From: Candidatus Companilactobacillus pullicola
Lineage (GTDB): Bacteria > Bacillota > Bacilli > Lactobacillales > Lactobacillaceae
Assembly (NCBI GenBank): GCA_019116025.1
Contig: DXCM01000010.1
Location: 1 to 37,993, forward strand
Length of the DNA: 37,993 bases
Reading direction: 5' to 3'
Part shown: piece after piece, positions 1-6,719 of the stretch
Layout of the letters: each line of letters opens with the position of its first letter
Numbering within the stretch: position 1 is the stretch's first letter
Notes under the pieces: model-generated
Databases searched by the model: none
Seen by the model: the letters and a program-made list of their open reading frames with translations, nothing else
Told to the model about the DNA's origin: nothing
Position numbers and translations under genes: made by a program

Positions 1-6
1 CCTCCA

Positions 7-160
7 CGAAAATTGGGAATGCTGTTGGAACGCTATGGGCGCGATTCGGAGCTAATTATTTTACACTTCGTGCAAAATAATGGATCTTCGAAGTCGGCCT
101 CATTGTAACCGGCAAAGCCGGTAACAATGATCTCATAGCTGAACGCATTCCCAATTTTCG
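7..160. repeat. Multi-branched palindromic repeat, divergent copy E
   Basis: The outer arms CGAAAATTGGGAATGC (7-22) and GCATTCCCAATTTTCG (145-160) are perfectly complementary. Inside lie the inner stem CTATG/CATAG, a hairpin with arms around ATTATTTT and AAAATAAT (55-90), and a hairpin CATTGT-ACCGGC / GCCGGT-ACAATG near 101-130. The order and spacing match the four other copies (428, 2823, 3263, 34847). The shared unpaired or semi-conserved sequence is TTGGAACG, GAGCTAAT, ATGGATCT and GTCGG. The paired sequences differ from the other copies but stay complementary. Function unknown. Confidence 0.75.
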
Positions 161-234
161 CTCCGGACTAAATCCCACTTTGACTGTTTAATTTGAGATG
201 AATTAGTCTATTTAAAAATTACTTTTGATTCAAA

Positions 235-281
235 AGAAGTGTCTGTACAGCCAGTATATTGGTTGATATGGACACTTTTTT
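235..281 (+). terminator. Rho-independent terminator of a gene left of the window
   Basis: AAGTGTC pairs with GGACACTT and is followed by a T run. It would end a plus-strand transcript entering from the left. Apart from this hairpin and the two palindromic repeats, I see no gene in positions 1-710. Confidence 0.6.
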
Positions 282-427
282 AGTATTGATATTTTGAATG
301 ATAGAAATCTTTATTCTGGTAGTGTTCGGTGCTATTGATTATTTTTCTGTTCTAAATATCTATAGAAATAGAACAGTATCTCAATTTTGAAGAAGAGAGG
401 ATAAAAATAAGAAAGGAAGAAACTAGT

Positions 428-592
428 CGGTAGAGAAATATTTGTGGACCCTCAGTGGTGAGATTTGACTTAACGATTTATCGTTTAGTCAAAGACCGAG
501 CTTAGAGATCCATGATTGCGCACAAAGTGCGGAATTATTAGCTCTAAGTCGTGTCCACCACGTTCCAGCGGTCCACAAATATTTCTCTACCG
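428..592. repeat. Multi-branched palindromic repeat, copy A
   Basis: The outer stem is a perfect 23-bp inverted repeat (428-450 with 570-592, inner end TGTGGACC/GGTCCACA). Within it are the inner stem GTGGTG/CCACCAC, an AT-rich hairpin at 464-493 (TTTGACT...AGTCAAA), and a hairpin around GCGCACAAAGTGCG (about 517-532). The right flank carries the tag GACGGCATCC (593-602). The copy has the same orientation as that at 3263 and is inverted relative to those at 2823 and 34847. Confidence 0.85.
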
Positions 593-659
593 ACGGCATC
601 CAGCACCACCCCAAATATAAAGATTTGTTCAATTAAGCACAGTTATGGTAGAAAAAACA

Positions 660-710
660 ACTCCCTTTACGTTATGATGAAACTTGAATAATGAAAAGGG
701 AGTTTTTATA
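660..710 (+). promoter_or_regulatory. Leader hairpin that buries the ribosome binding site of the 711 gene
   Basis: AACTCCCTTT (660-669) can pair perfectly with AAAGGGAGTT (695-704) across a 25-nt loop. The right arm contains the whole Shine-Dalgarno sequence AAGGGAG for the TTG start at 711. The hairpin is followed by five T, so it could also be read as a terminator. Translational control by RBS occlusion is an inference. Confidence 0.5.
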
Positions 711-1670
711 TTGAAGAGCTTAAAGAAAATAAGTATCTTTTTAGTAGCTTGTCTTTTAATGCTTAGTTCATTCTCATTTGTCGGAGTGAAGAGTGTTCAA
801 GCTGCTGATACAGATCAAGTACAATATACAGTTGGAACAACTAAAAATATTTCTTCCGCTATTGCCGCAATGGGTAAGAATCGAAATGCTTATACCAACA
901 ACAATTTGAATGCTGATGTTAAAGCTTATGATTCTACTAAAGAATTAAACAGTGCTATTAGCGATGGAACGGTTAATGCAGCTGTGACTGATTTAGTAAA
1001 TTATGCTGCCATTTCTAAGCAACATTCTAACTGGAAGATTGCTGGTACAATGCCTGGTTATTATGGCCTGGTTGCCAACAAGAAGTACAAGAGTGTTAAG
1101 AAGTTAAAGGGTAAGACAATCGCAGTTGATAAGGCTGATTACTCAAAATATTACTTAAAGAATGTTTTGAAGAAGAGCAAGCTCAAGTTGTCTAGTGTTA
1201 AATTAAAGCAAATCGATTCTGAAAAGGACCGTGTTAGTGCTTTAAAGAGTGGTGACGTTGATGCTGCTGTATTGCAAGATCCTTCAATTAGTGAAGCTAA
1301 AGTTAATGGTGATAAAGTCTTGAAGAGGGATAAGACTAAAACTGATAACGGTAATGTTTTAATTGTTAATAATGATTATGCTAAGAAAAATGAATCCAAC
1401 ACAAATATCTTAGTTAATGTTATCAAACAAGAAATCAAGTCTATTAACAAGACTGGTGGCTACATGACAGCCAATAATTCTTTCTCTGATTACGGAGTTA
1501 GTGGAAAAGCTGTTCAAAAGTTAAATGATACTAGTGTTAAGTTTAAGACAGTTCATAAAGTTAAGAAATCTGATTTTAACAAAGCCTTTAAGTACGCTAA
1601 GCAACAAAAATTGTACAAGGGTAAAATTAGTTATAAGAAAGCTAATATGAAGATCAGACAAGTTAAATAA
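711..1670 (+). CDS. Exported solute-binding protein (NMT1/SsuA-like type 2 periplasmic-binding fold)
   Basis: A 319-aa extracellular solute-binding protein, probably delivering a small ligand to an ABC importer. The TTG at 711 is chosen because AAGGGAG lies 8 nt upstream; a TTG at 684 in the same frame has no such site. The N-terminus has positive residues, a hydrophobic stretch and an Ala-X-Ala cleavage region (VQAAD). It lacks a lipobox cysteine, which is unusual for a Gram-positive binding protein. The mature part starts with a beta strand and the TTKNISSAI helix. It then has a GLVANKKYKSVKKLKGKTIAV segment typical of the hinge of NMT1/SsuA-like proteins, followed by a SALKSGDVDAAVLQDPS segment. 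It is lysine- and asparagine-rich. No permease or ATPase gene is adjacent, so the partner transporter is elsewhere or the protein has another role. The ligand cannot be told from the sequence. Confidence 0.7.
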   Translation: MKSLKKISIFLVACLLMLSSFSFVGVKSVQAADTDQVQYTVGTTKNISSAIAAMGKNRNAYTNNNLNADVKAYDSTKELNSAISDGTVNAAVTDLVNYAAISKQHSNWKIAGTMPGYYGLVANKKYKSVKKLKGKTIAVDKADYSKYYLKNVLKKSKLKLSSVKLKQIDSEKDRVSALKSGDVDAAVLQDPSISEAKVNGDKVLKRDKTKTDNGNVLIVNNDYAKKNESNTNILVNVIKQEIKSINKTGGYMTANNSFSDYGVSGKAVQKLNDTSVKFKTVHKVKKSDFNKAFKYAKQQKLYKGKISYKKANMKIRQVK

Positions 1671-1671
1671 C

Positions 1672-1703
1672 AAAAAGTTCATCGAGATGATGAACTTTTT
1701 TTC
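1672..1703 (+). terminator. Rho-independent terminator after the solute-binding protein gene
   Basis: AAAAAGTTCATC / GATGAACTTTTTTT hairpin with a T tail directly after the stop codon at 1670. Confidence 0.85.
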
Positions 1704-1761
1704 TTGCCTAAATATTAATGGTAAAATATTCTTATTATTTAATTGATTTGAGGAAAATATC

Positions 1762-2781
1762 TTGCAGAAAAAAAGATTGATCTATGTCGACACGATTAGA
1801 GTCTTTGCAATGTTGTTGGTCGTTTTAGCCCATTCCTGTGCTACGGATTTAGCTAATCGTCAACCAACAATGAAGTGGGGCGTTGTAAATTCCATCGTCA
1901 TAGTAACAGAAATCGCCGTGCCACTCTTTTTCATGATCAGTGGAGCCATGGTTTTGAATAGTCAAAAGACTTATGATTTAAAGTACTTATTCAAGCACCG
2001 CCTAGTCAGAGTAGTGGTGCCATTCTTAGTTTGGTCAGTTGTATCAGCTTATTTAGCAAGAGCAATGTCAGGTCCCGTTGATATGAGAGACTTCACGAAT
2101 ACTTTATTATTGATGTATCACAAACCAGTTCTGGTAGCGTATTGGTTCATGTATCCATTGATAGCCTTGTATCTCTTGTCACCATTCTTGAAGGCTATTG
2201 CCGATAAAATTGACGACAAGATGTTAATGTATCTGTTGATCTTGTGGGTCATAATTGATATCGTCTTGCCAACATTAACAACAACGACACCAAAGAATAT
2301 CGGAGTATATTTCAATTCCTTTGATTTAGGGCGAGTCGTTGTTTCCAAAGATGTCGGCTACTTCTTTATCGGTTATCGCATCTCTAAGATTGAAAAACAT
2401 TCGTTGAAACTGAATATGAATATCCTAGGACCAATAGTTTTATTAGCCATCAATATTTTAATCAGTTTTATCATTTTAAATCCAAGCTTCCAATGGTTAA
2501 ATGCGCTTGCCAATGTGAATACACCAATCATCGCGGCCTTAGTCTTCATGCTCTTTAAACGCTTTGAACCAAACTATGGTAAAGGCTTTGCCAGAGTGAT
2601 CGAACTAATAGCACCGTTGACCTATGGAGTATATTTAGTCCATGGGTTATCAATTCAAGCAGTGACAAAGTATTACGTAAATGCCAATTTCTTATACGTC
2701 TTTGTTTTAGCAACAGTCATATCATTGCTAGTAATCTTGATTTTAAGCAAAATACCAGTTGTTAAGAGATTATTCACATAA
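1762..2781 (+). CDS. Membrane acyltransferase (acyltransferase family 3)
   Basis: A 339-aa polytopic protein of the acyltransferase-3 family, which moves acyl (often acetyl) groups onto sugars of surface polysaccharides or peptidoglycan. The N-terminus YVDTIRVFAMLLVVLAH holds the family's conserved Asp/Arg and the catalytic-type His (residue 23). About ten hydrophobic segments follow, including a short FPLFFMISGAM-like turn typical of the family. The TTG start at 1762 has GAGGA about 8 nt upstream. It is a single gene about 60 nt downstream of a terminator. No polysaccharide genes are adjacent, so the acceptor is unknown; WecH/YiaH-like O-acetyltransferases are the nearest type. Confidence 0.75.
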   Translation: MQKKRLIYVDTIRVFAMLLVVLAHSCATDLANRQPTMKWGVVNSIVIVTEIAVPLFFMISGAMVLNSQKTYDLKYLFKHRLVRVVVPFLVWSVVSAYLARAMSGPVDMRDFTNTLLLMYHKPVLVAYWFMYPLIALYLLSPFLKAIADKIDDKMLMYLLILWVIIDIVLPTLTTTTPKNIGVYFNSFDLGRVVVSKDVGYFFIGYRISKIEKHSLKLNMNILGPIVLLAINILISFIILNPSFQWLNALANVNTPIIAALVFMLFKRFEPNYGKGFARVIELIAPLTYGVYLVHGLSIQAVTKYYVNANFLYVFVLATVISLLVILILSKIPVVKRLFT

Positions 2782-2822
2782 CCATACTTCTATATGTAAG
2801 TTGGCGTAGGATGCCGTCGTCC

Positions 2823-2966
2823 GCAAAATCTTCTGTGGACCGCTGGAACGTGGTGGACACGACTTGAAGCCAATTGAAAACCGCAATTGTCTCCAAGCTC
2901 GGTCTTTGACTAAACGATAAATCGTTAAGTCAAATTTCACCACTGAGGGTCCACAGAAGATTTTGC
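2823..2966. repeat. Multi-branched palindromic repeat, copy B
   Basis: The outer arms GCAAAATCTTCTGTGGACC (2823-2841) and GGTCCACAGAAGATTTTGC (2948-2966) are perfectly complementary. Inside are GGAACGTGGTG / CACCACTGAG and two hairpins (near 2871-2892 and 2905-2937, the latter TTTGACTAAACGAT... as in copy A). The flank GGATGCCGTC (2809-2818) is the reverse complement of the copy A tag, so copies A and B are an inverted pair bracketing the genes at 711 and 1762. Confidence 0.85.
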
Positions 2967-3021
2967 TACCGACTGAAAAACTTATTTTATGTTTTATCTC
3001 AAATAATTCAGAAGAATTAAA

Positions 3022-3106
3022 AAGCAGTATCTATTTAGAATTTAGGACTCACTAGAAAATCTAGAGAGTGTGTGAATTCTGGATAGGTACTGCTATTTTT
3101 GTTTTT
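3022..3106 (+). terminator. Long imperfect hairpin with T-rich tail
   Basis: AGCAGTA (3023-3029) pairs with TACTGCT (3088-3094). Pairing continues with G-U pairs through TAGAATT/GAATTCT to a small AT-rich loop, giving over 20 paired positions, followed by ATTTTTGTTTTT. It could terminate the acyltransferase transcript, which is read through repeat B, or be a small RNA. No gene lies between 2782 and 3565; the gap holds repeats B and C and this hairpin. Confidence 0.55.
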
Positions 3107-3262
3107 AATAACTAGAAAGCAAAAATTAAAATAGAAATGTTATTCGGTCTGAAATTATAATTTTTGTTGTTTGTTTATTTCTAAAATGTCAGATACCCAA
3201 AATTATATCCACTAACAAACTCAGATATAGTTATATCTTTATAGATCTGGAAATATAGTCGA

Positions 3263-3424
3263 TAGTAGAAAATCTGTGGGCCCTAAGTGGTGAAATTCTA
3301 CTTGGCTTGCGAAGCAAGGTTAGTAGAAGACCGGACTTGGAGATCCATGATTTTTCACAGAGTGAAAAATTATTAGCTTTAAGCCGTGTCCACCACGTTC
3401 CAGCGGCCCACAGATTTTCTACTA
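3263..3424. repeat. Multi-branched palindromic repeat, copy C
   Basis: The outer arms TAGTAGAAAATCTGTGGGCC (3263-3282) and GGCCCACAGATTTTCTACTA (3405-3424) are perfectly complementary. The inner stem is GTGGTG/CACCAC. Hairpin arms TTCTACT / AGTAGAA enclose GCTTGCGAAGCAAG, and a TTTTTCAC/GTGAAAAA hairpin follows. The right flank GACGGGCATAC (3427-3437) is identical, in inverse orientation, to the flank of copy D at 34836-34846. Confidence 0.85.
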
Positions 3425-3565
3425 CCGACGGGCATACTTAACCTACATTGGTTGATGTTAGCTATAACAACATTTTAAATACGGTATATTACTAATTATT
3501 GCAAGTCATTTTTTCACGCATTAATGTATAATGTAACTAATATTAACTTTAAAGGTGGTATTGCA

Positions 3566-3805
3566 ATGCTTGAACAAGTACAAGGAATCGTTAAAGTAAC
3601 TCAAGACGATCGCTATGTTGTTTTCCTATTTGATAATTATGAGGTTAACCGTAAAATGCTCCAAGATAAATACGTTAAAGGCCAAACTGCTTGGTATACA
3701 GATGCCAAGGGTACAGGTGAAGATGGCAAATCCTTCTACCGTATCGCTGAAGATGGCGAATGGATCGAAGCAGAATACGTTGATTTCATTCCTACCGAAG
3801 ATTAG
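3566..3805 (+). CDS. Small acidic protein resembling a single SLAP/SH3-like repeat, no signal peptide
   Basis: 79 aa. The ATG at 3566 is chosen for the AAAGGTGG site 7 nt upstream; the frame is open back to 3524, but that start has no ribosome binding site. The family is not recognised. The C-terminal half (GQTAWYTDAKGT...GKSFYRIAEDGEWIEAEYV) has the spacing of the SLAP/SH3-like repeats in the autolysin encoded 120 nt downstream: a Trp, a short linker, dGk-x-x-YrV, then a Trp and an acidic strand. There is no export signal or membrane segment, so the product should be cytoplasmic. It lies upstream of the autolysin gene on the same strand, with an AT-rich gap that may hold the autolysin promoter. 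Confidence 0.65.
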   Translation: MLEQVQGIVKVTQDDRYVVFLFDNYEVNRKMLQDKYVKGQTAWYTDAKGTGEDGKSFYRIAEDGEWIEAEYVDFIPTED

Positions 3806-3925
3806 TGATTTTAAATCATTAAAAAAGTTTAAAAATATCCAAATTTCTTAAGGTTTTATTGTCGAATTCCAAATTAAATAGTAGTCTAAGCAATAGATAT
3901 ACAAGAATTTGGGAGGAGACAAATT

Positions 3926-5656
3926 ATGAATAAAAAATGGGTTGCCTCGACGGCGTTAGCAAGCTTTTTAGCCGCTGTTGGTATTTCTTCTAATGCTTCT
4001 CCAGTTAAGGCAGCTGTTTCTGATGACAATGGTGATCAAACTGATGACCAAGATCAACAAACTTCTGAGACAAAGGATTCTACTGTTGCCAGTGTAATGG
4101 ACAAGAGTGGTGCACCTATCAATGAAGATGCAGCTGACGCAATTGAAGCTAATCAAAAGGCTGGTAATAGCAGTATATTACCAGCTAATGCAGTTAGAGC
4201 TTTGACTCAGGCTGGAACAACTAAAGGGGCTTCGACGGCTCAACAACAGGCTTATTTGGCTAAAGTTGCTCCGCAGGCTCAACAAGTTGCTTCGAAGTAT
4301 AATCTATATGCTTCAGTGATGATTGCGCAATCTATTTTGGAAAGTACTTGGGGTACTTCGACGTTATCTAGTCAATATAATAACTATTTTGGAATGAAAG
4401 GTAGTTATCAAGGTGCATACGTCTCAATGCCAACGAAAGAGTGGAGTGCTGATAAGGGTTACTACACTATCTATGATAACTTTAGAAGATATCCTAGTGT
4501 TTACGCATCTTTTGCCGATAATGGGGACAAGTTGCGTAATGGTATTCAAGGAAACAGTGCCTTTTATAAGGGAACTTGGAGAGAGAATACTACTTCTTAT
4601 AAGGATGCTACAGCTTGGCTACAAGGACGTTATGCCACTGCACCAACTTATGCATCTGTACTAAATAATATAATCGAGAGCTCTAATTTGACACAATATG
4701 ATGGAAAAGCCAGCACAAGTGGTACTGGTAATGAAAACGCAATTGAGGGTAAACAAACAAGTTTAACCGATGTTGTAACAATAACTAATAAAAATTCAGC
4801 ACATGTTTATCTAAATGCTGATCCTAATAAAATAGCTGCTAACCGTACTTTAGATAATGGAACCAGCTGGGCAACTACGTCTAAAGTTGTTAAAGCCGAT
4901 GGAACGGTCTTTTATCAAGTTTCTAAAACTGAATATGTTAAGGCATCTGATGTTCAGCTAGAATCTGAAAGAACTAATCCACCAGTTAACATTGCTGATA
5001 CAGCAATTATTATTAACAACAGTGGTTCTGTAGTTTATCGCCTACCTAATTTGAAGACGGCTACAAACCGAGTATTGCCTTATCAATCTTCATGGATCAC
5101 GACTAAGTATGTCATGGATAATTCTGGCAATAAATTCTACTTTGTAGGTAATGATTGCTATATTAAAGCAACTGATGTCTCATTGAAGTCAACACAATCT
5201 GGTGGCGATTATACCAAAGATAAAGTGGTTGCTTATCCTGATATCATTAACATTACGGCCAATCCAGGTGCTAAAGTTTACGATGATAAGCACAATCTTT
5301 TAGCTGTCAGTCTTTCTAATAGAACTAATTGGAAGATTGATCAAAAGTCGACTCATGCTGATGGCTCGATCTGGTATCGTGTGGCTACAAACCAATGGGT
5401 CAGTGCTAATGACGTTGAAGTTAAAGGATCTAATTATGTAACTAGTGTTACTGGTATGGCTAAAATTAACTATATTCCAGGATATGGAGTTAACGTTTAT
5501 AATAGTCCCGCAGCTAACAATAAATTCACAGGAACTCGTCTAGCCGATGGTACGACTTGGCGTGTAACCTCTAAACAAATTGTCGATGGTCAAACTTGGT
5601 ATAAAGTAAATGCCGGTTGGGTCAACGGAAAATACTGTATTTTCAATGCAGATTAG
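3926..5656 (+). CDS. Exported N-acetylglucosaminidase autolysin with C-terminal SLAP/SH3-like repeats
   Basis: A 576-aa secreted peptidoglycan hydrolase. A signal peptide (residues 1-30, ending VKAAV) is followed by an acidic, Gln/Asp-rich linker. A glucosaminidase domain of the FlgJ/AtlA/LytG type spans about residues 105-260; QSILESTWG places the catalytic Glu at 139, and NNYFGMKG and FRRYPSVYASFADN are the usual landmarks. Four repeats of about 70 residues follow (near 272, 353, 430 and 508). Each contains an NRxLxxGTxW element and a (W/F)YxV-x-W element, as in SLAP/SH3-like wall-binding domains. GGGAGGAG precedes the ATG. The enzyme should cleave GlcNAc-beta-1,4-MurNAc bonds during cell separation. 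Its proximity to competence-type regulators and to the amidase at 7311 is notable. Function is secure; the exact bond is inferred from the family. Confidence 0.88.
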   Translation: MNKKWVASTALASFLAAVGISSNASPVKAAVSDDNGDQTDDQDQQTSETKDSTVASVMDKSGAPINEDAADAIEANQKAGNSSILPANAVRALTQAGTTKGASTAQQQAYLAKVAPQAQQVASKYNLYASVMIAQSILESTWGTSTLSSQYNNYFGMKGSYQGAYVSMPTKEWSADKGYYTIYDNFRRYPSVYASFADNGDKLRNGIQGNSAFYKGTWRENTTSYKDATAWLQGRYATAPTYASVLNNIIESSNLTQYDGKASTSGTGNENAIEGKQTSLTDVVTITNKNSAHVYLNADPNKIAANRTLDNGTSWATTSKVVKADGTVFYQVSKTEYVKASDVQLESERTNPPVNIADTAIIINNSGSVVYRLPNLKTATNRVLPYQSSWITTKYVMDNSGNKFYFVGNDCYIKATDVSLKSTQSGGDYTKDKVVAYPDIINITANPGAKVYDDKHNLLAVSLSNRTNWKIDQKSTHADGSIWYRVATNQWVSANDVEVKGSNYVTSVTGMAKINYIPGYGVNVYNSPAANNKFTGTRLADGTTWRVTSKQIVDGQTWYKVNAGWVNGKYCIFNAD

Positions 5657-5685
5657 GAGAGGACCTTTGGGGTCTTCTTTTTTTT
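5657..5685 (+). terminator. Rho-independent terminator after the autolysin gene
   Basis: GAGGACC / GGGTCTTC hairpin followed by a run of T. Confidence 0.85.
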
Positions 5686-5732
5686 GCGTAATTTACGAAT
5701 TTTTTTGAAAAGTTGCATTTTTTTGTATCTTC

Positions 5733-5755
5733 AAAACGTATGTTCTTGTTATATT
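5733..5755 (+). promoter_or_regulatory. LexA-type operator overlapping the promoter of the ComK-like gene
   Basis: AAAACGTATGTTCT (5733-5746) matches 11 of 14 positions of the Bacillus LexA box CGAACRNRYGTTYG. It shares AAACGTATGTTCTT with the site in the translesion polymerase promoter at 30628-30641. It lies immediately upstream of an extended -10 element, TGTTATATT (TATATT at 5750-5755), so a bound repressor would block transcription. The hairpin TACTCAC-AATG-GTGGGTA (5763-5780) follows in the leader. Confidence 0.6.
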
Positions 5756-5808
5756 GATACCATACTCACAATGGTGGGTAAATATAATAGCATGAAGGAG
5801 TTGTCTTT

Positions 5809-6558
5809 ATGGATCAGTTAAATTTAGAAATAATGTCAAATGTTGTTTCTAAACGAAATATTGACGATCTTAAGATTCTTGAAAATTTCCCAATTGATTA
5901 TAAAATCGAGGCTTTACTGGATATTTCGGATACCTTTTCTTCAGGAAATACTATTGTTGTTCATTCTGATTTAGGACCTTTTATTGTTAAATCCACAACT
6001 AAACAGATCATGAACGAAATGTACACCATCAACGGAGTCGGCTTTGCCATGACTAAGTTTTTGGTCAATTTCTATGGGATAACTCATTACACACCCTTTG
6101 TTTATGGGAAATATGCTTATATGCCAATGACTGGCGCTAGTCGTAAGAACGCTGACTGGATTGCCATTGATGCTCTTGAATGTTACGAACAGATTGAAAA
6201 AACCGCCTACTTTATTACTAAAAGTGAGCATAAGATTCAAATGGATTTTCCAAGGGGAAATCTAGAAAGACGCTTTCACAAAATTTGTTTTTTGGTTAAG
6301 TGTTCAATAACGATTTTGGAAAAAATAATTAATGTCGGCGGATGCTGTTTGGAGTATACCTGCAATCATTTATTTGCAACATACGATCGTTGTCGTTGTG
6401 ATCTACATTCGAGGATTAGTCTCTTGAATAATTTGCCGACGCTTTACTTTAATATTATTGAATTCATTTTGCTCAATGAAGGGATTGACGAACTGGGGCA
6501 AAGTGAAACTAAGAAGTTTTATCATCAAAATTTAGTACGTATAAAGAAATTATATTAG
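5809..6558 (+). CDS. ComK-like competence transcription factor
   Basis: A 249-aa protein with no signal peptide, most like ComK, the DNA-binding activator of competence genes in Bacillus. The resemblance is in order and spacing: an N-terminal strand region, then residues about 70-125 with a (F/Y)YG...G...Y...MP-type segment (NFYGITHYTPFVYGKYAYMPM) where ComK has RFFGSSY...FLFP. A CxWI-like NADWIA follows, and near residues 143-170 a stretch that aligns with SFENQVYRT...L. It is longer than Bacillus ComK (192 aa), with an extra cysteine-rich C-terminal part (GGCCLEYTC, RCRCD). AAGGAG precedes the ATG. The neighbour at 6720 encodes a ComX/SigH-like sigma factor, which supports a competence role. 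Whether it activates DNA-uptake genes in this organism is inference; without alignment the family call is moderate. Confidence 0.6.
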   Translation: MDQLNLEIMSNVVSKRNIDDLKILENFPIDYKIEALLDISDTFSSGNTIVVHSDLGPFIVKSTTKQIMNEMYTINGVGFAMTKFLVNFYGITHYTPFVYGKYAYMPMTGASRKNADWIAIDALECYEQIEKTAYFITKSEHKIQMDFPRGNLERRFHKICFLVKCSITILEKIINVGGCCLEYTCNHLFATYDRCRCDLHSRISLLNNLPTLYFNIIEFILLNEGIDELGQSETKKFYHQNLVRIKKLY

Positions 6559-6572
6559 TCACCAAAACGACG

Positions 6573-6606
6573 ATAGGATGCCCATTTGTAGGTATCCTAT
6601 TTTTAT
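6573..6606 (+). terminator. Rho-independent terminator between the ComK-like and sigma genes
   Basis: ATAGGATGCC / GGTATCCTAT hairpin followed by TTTTATTT. It separates the two regulators into different transcripts. Confidence 0.8.
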
Positions 6607-6683
6607 TTGTTTGGAAAAAGTCTTATTCTTGGAACGTTTTGGTAACTAAAAGTTTGACGTGAAATTGGTTATTCTGGGTCTAC

Positions 6684-6719
6684 CACAAGCGCTTGTGAGT
6701 AAATTAGGAGATACTCACA
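6684..6719 (+). promoter_or_regulatory. Two mutually exclusive hairpins around the sigma gene RBS
   Basis: The perfect palindrome CACAAGCGCTTGTG (6684-6697) overlaps a second stem, GTGAGTA (6695-6701) / TACTCAC (6712-6718). The loop of this second stem holds the Shine-Dalgarno TAGGAGA. The GTG at 6695-6697 belongs to both, so only one structure can form at a time. The palindrome may alternatively be a protein operator. Confidence 0.5.

Noticed and set aside
428..592. Reading the palindromic repeats as ordinary terminators
   Set aside because: The stems are not followed by T runs, the elements occur well away from stop codons, and they contain several nested hairpins.
2118..2348. Minus-strand open frame inside the acyltransferase gene, and similar shadows at 13025, 27864, 31396 and 35619
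   Set aside because: Overlap with well-supported genes and no independent coding signal.
711..2781. Mobile element bounded by repeats A and B
   Set aside because: No transposase or target-site duplication is visible; kept only as a low-weight possibility in the findings.
5692..5700. Partial match to the streptococcal competence box (TTTACGAAT), and AACGAATA near 14358
   Set aside because: Seven of eight positions in an AT-rich genome is expected by chance, and the first lies over 100 nt from the ComK-like start.
5707..5724. Possible ComK box AAAA-N6-TTTT before the ComK-like gene
   Set aside because: The spacing is six rather than five and no second box at helical spacing is seen.
5771..5821. 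A 16-codon upstream ORF starting at the ATG in ACAATGGTGGG
   Set aside because: No ribosome binding site, and it is better explained by the leader hairpin TACTCAC/GTGGGTA.
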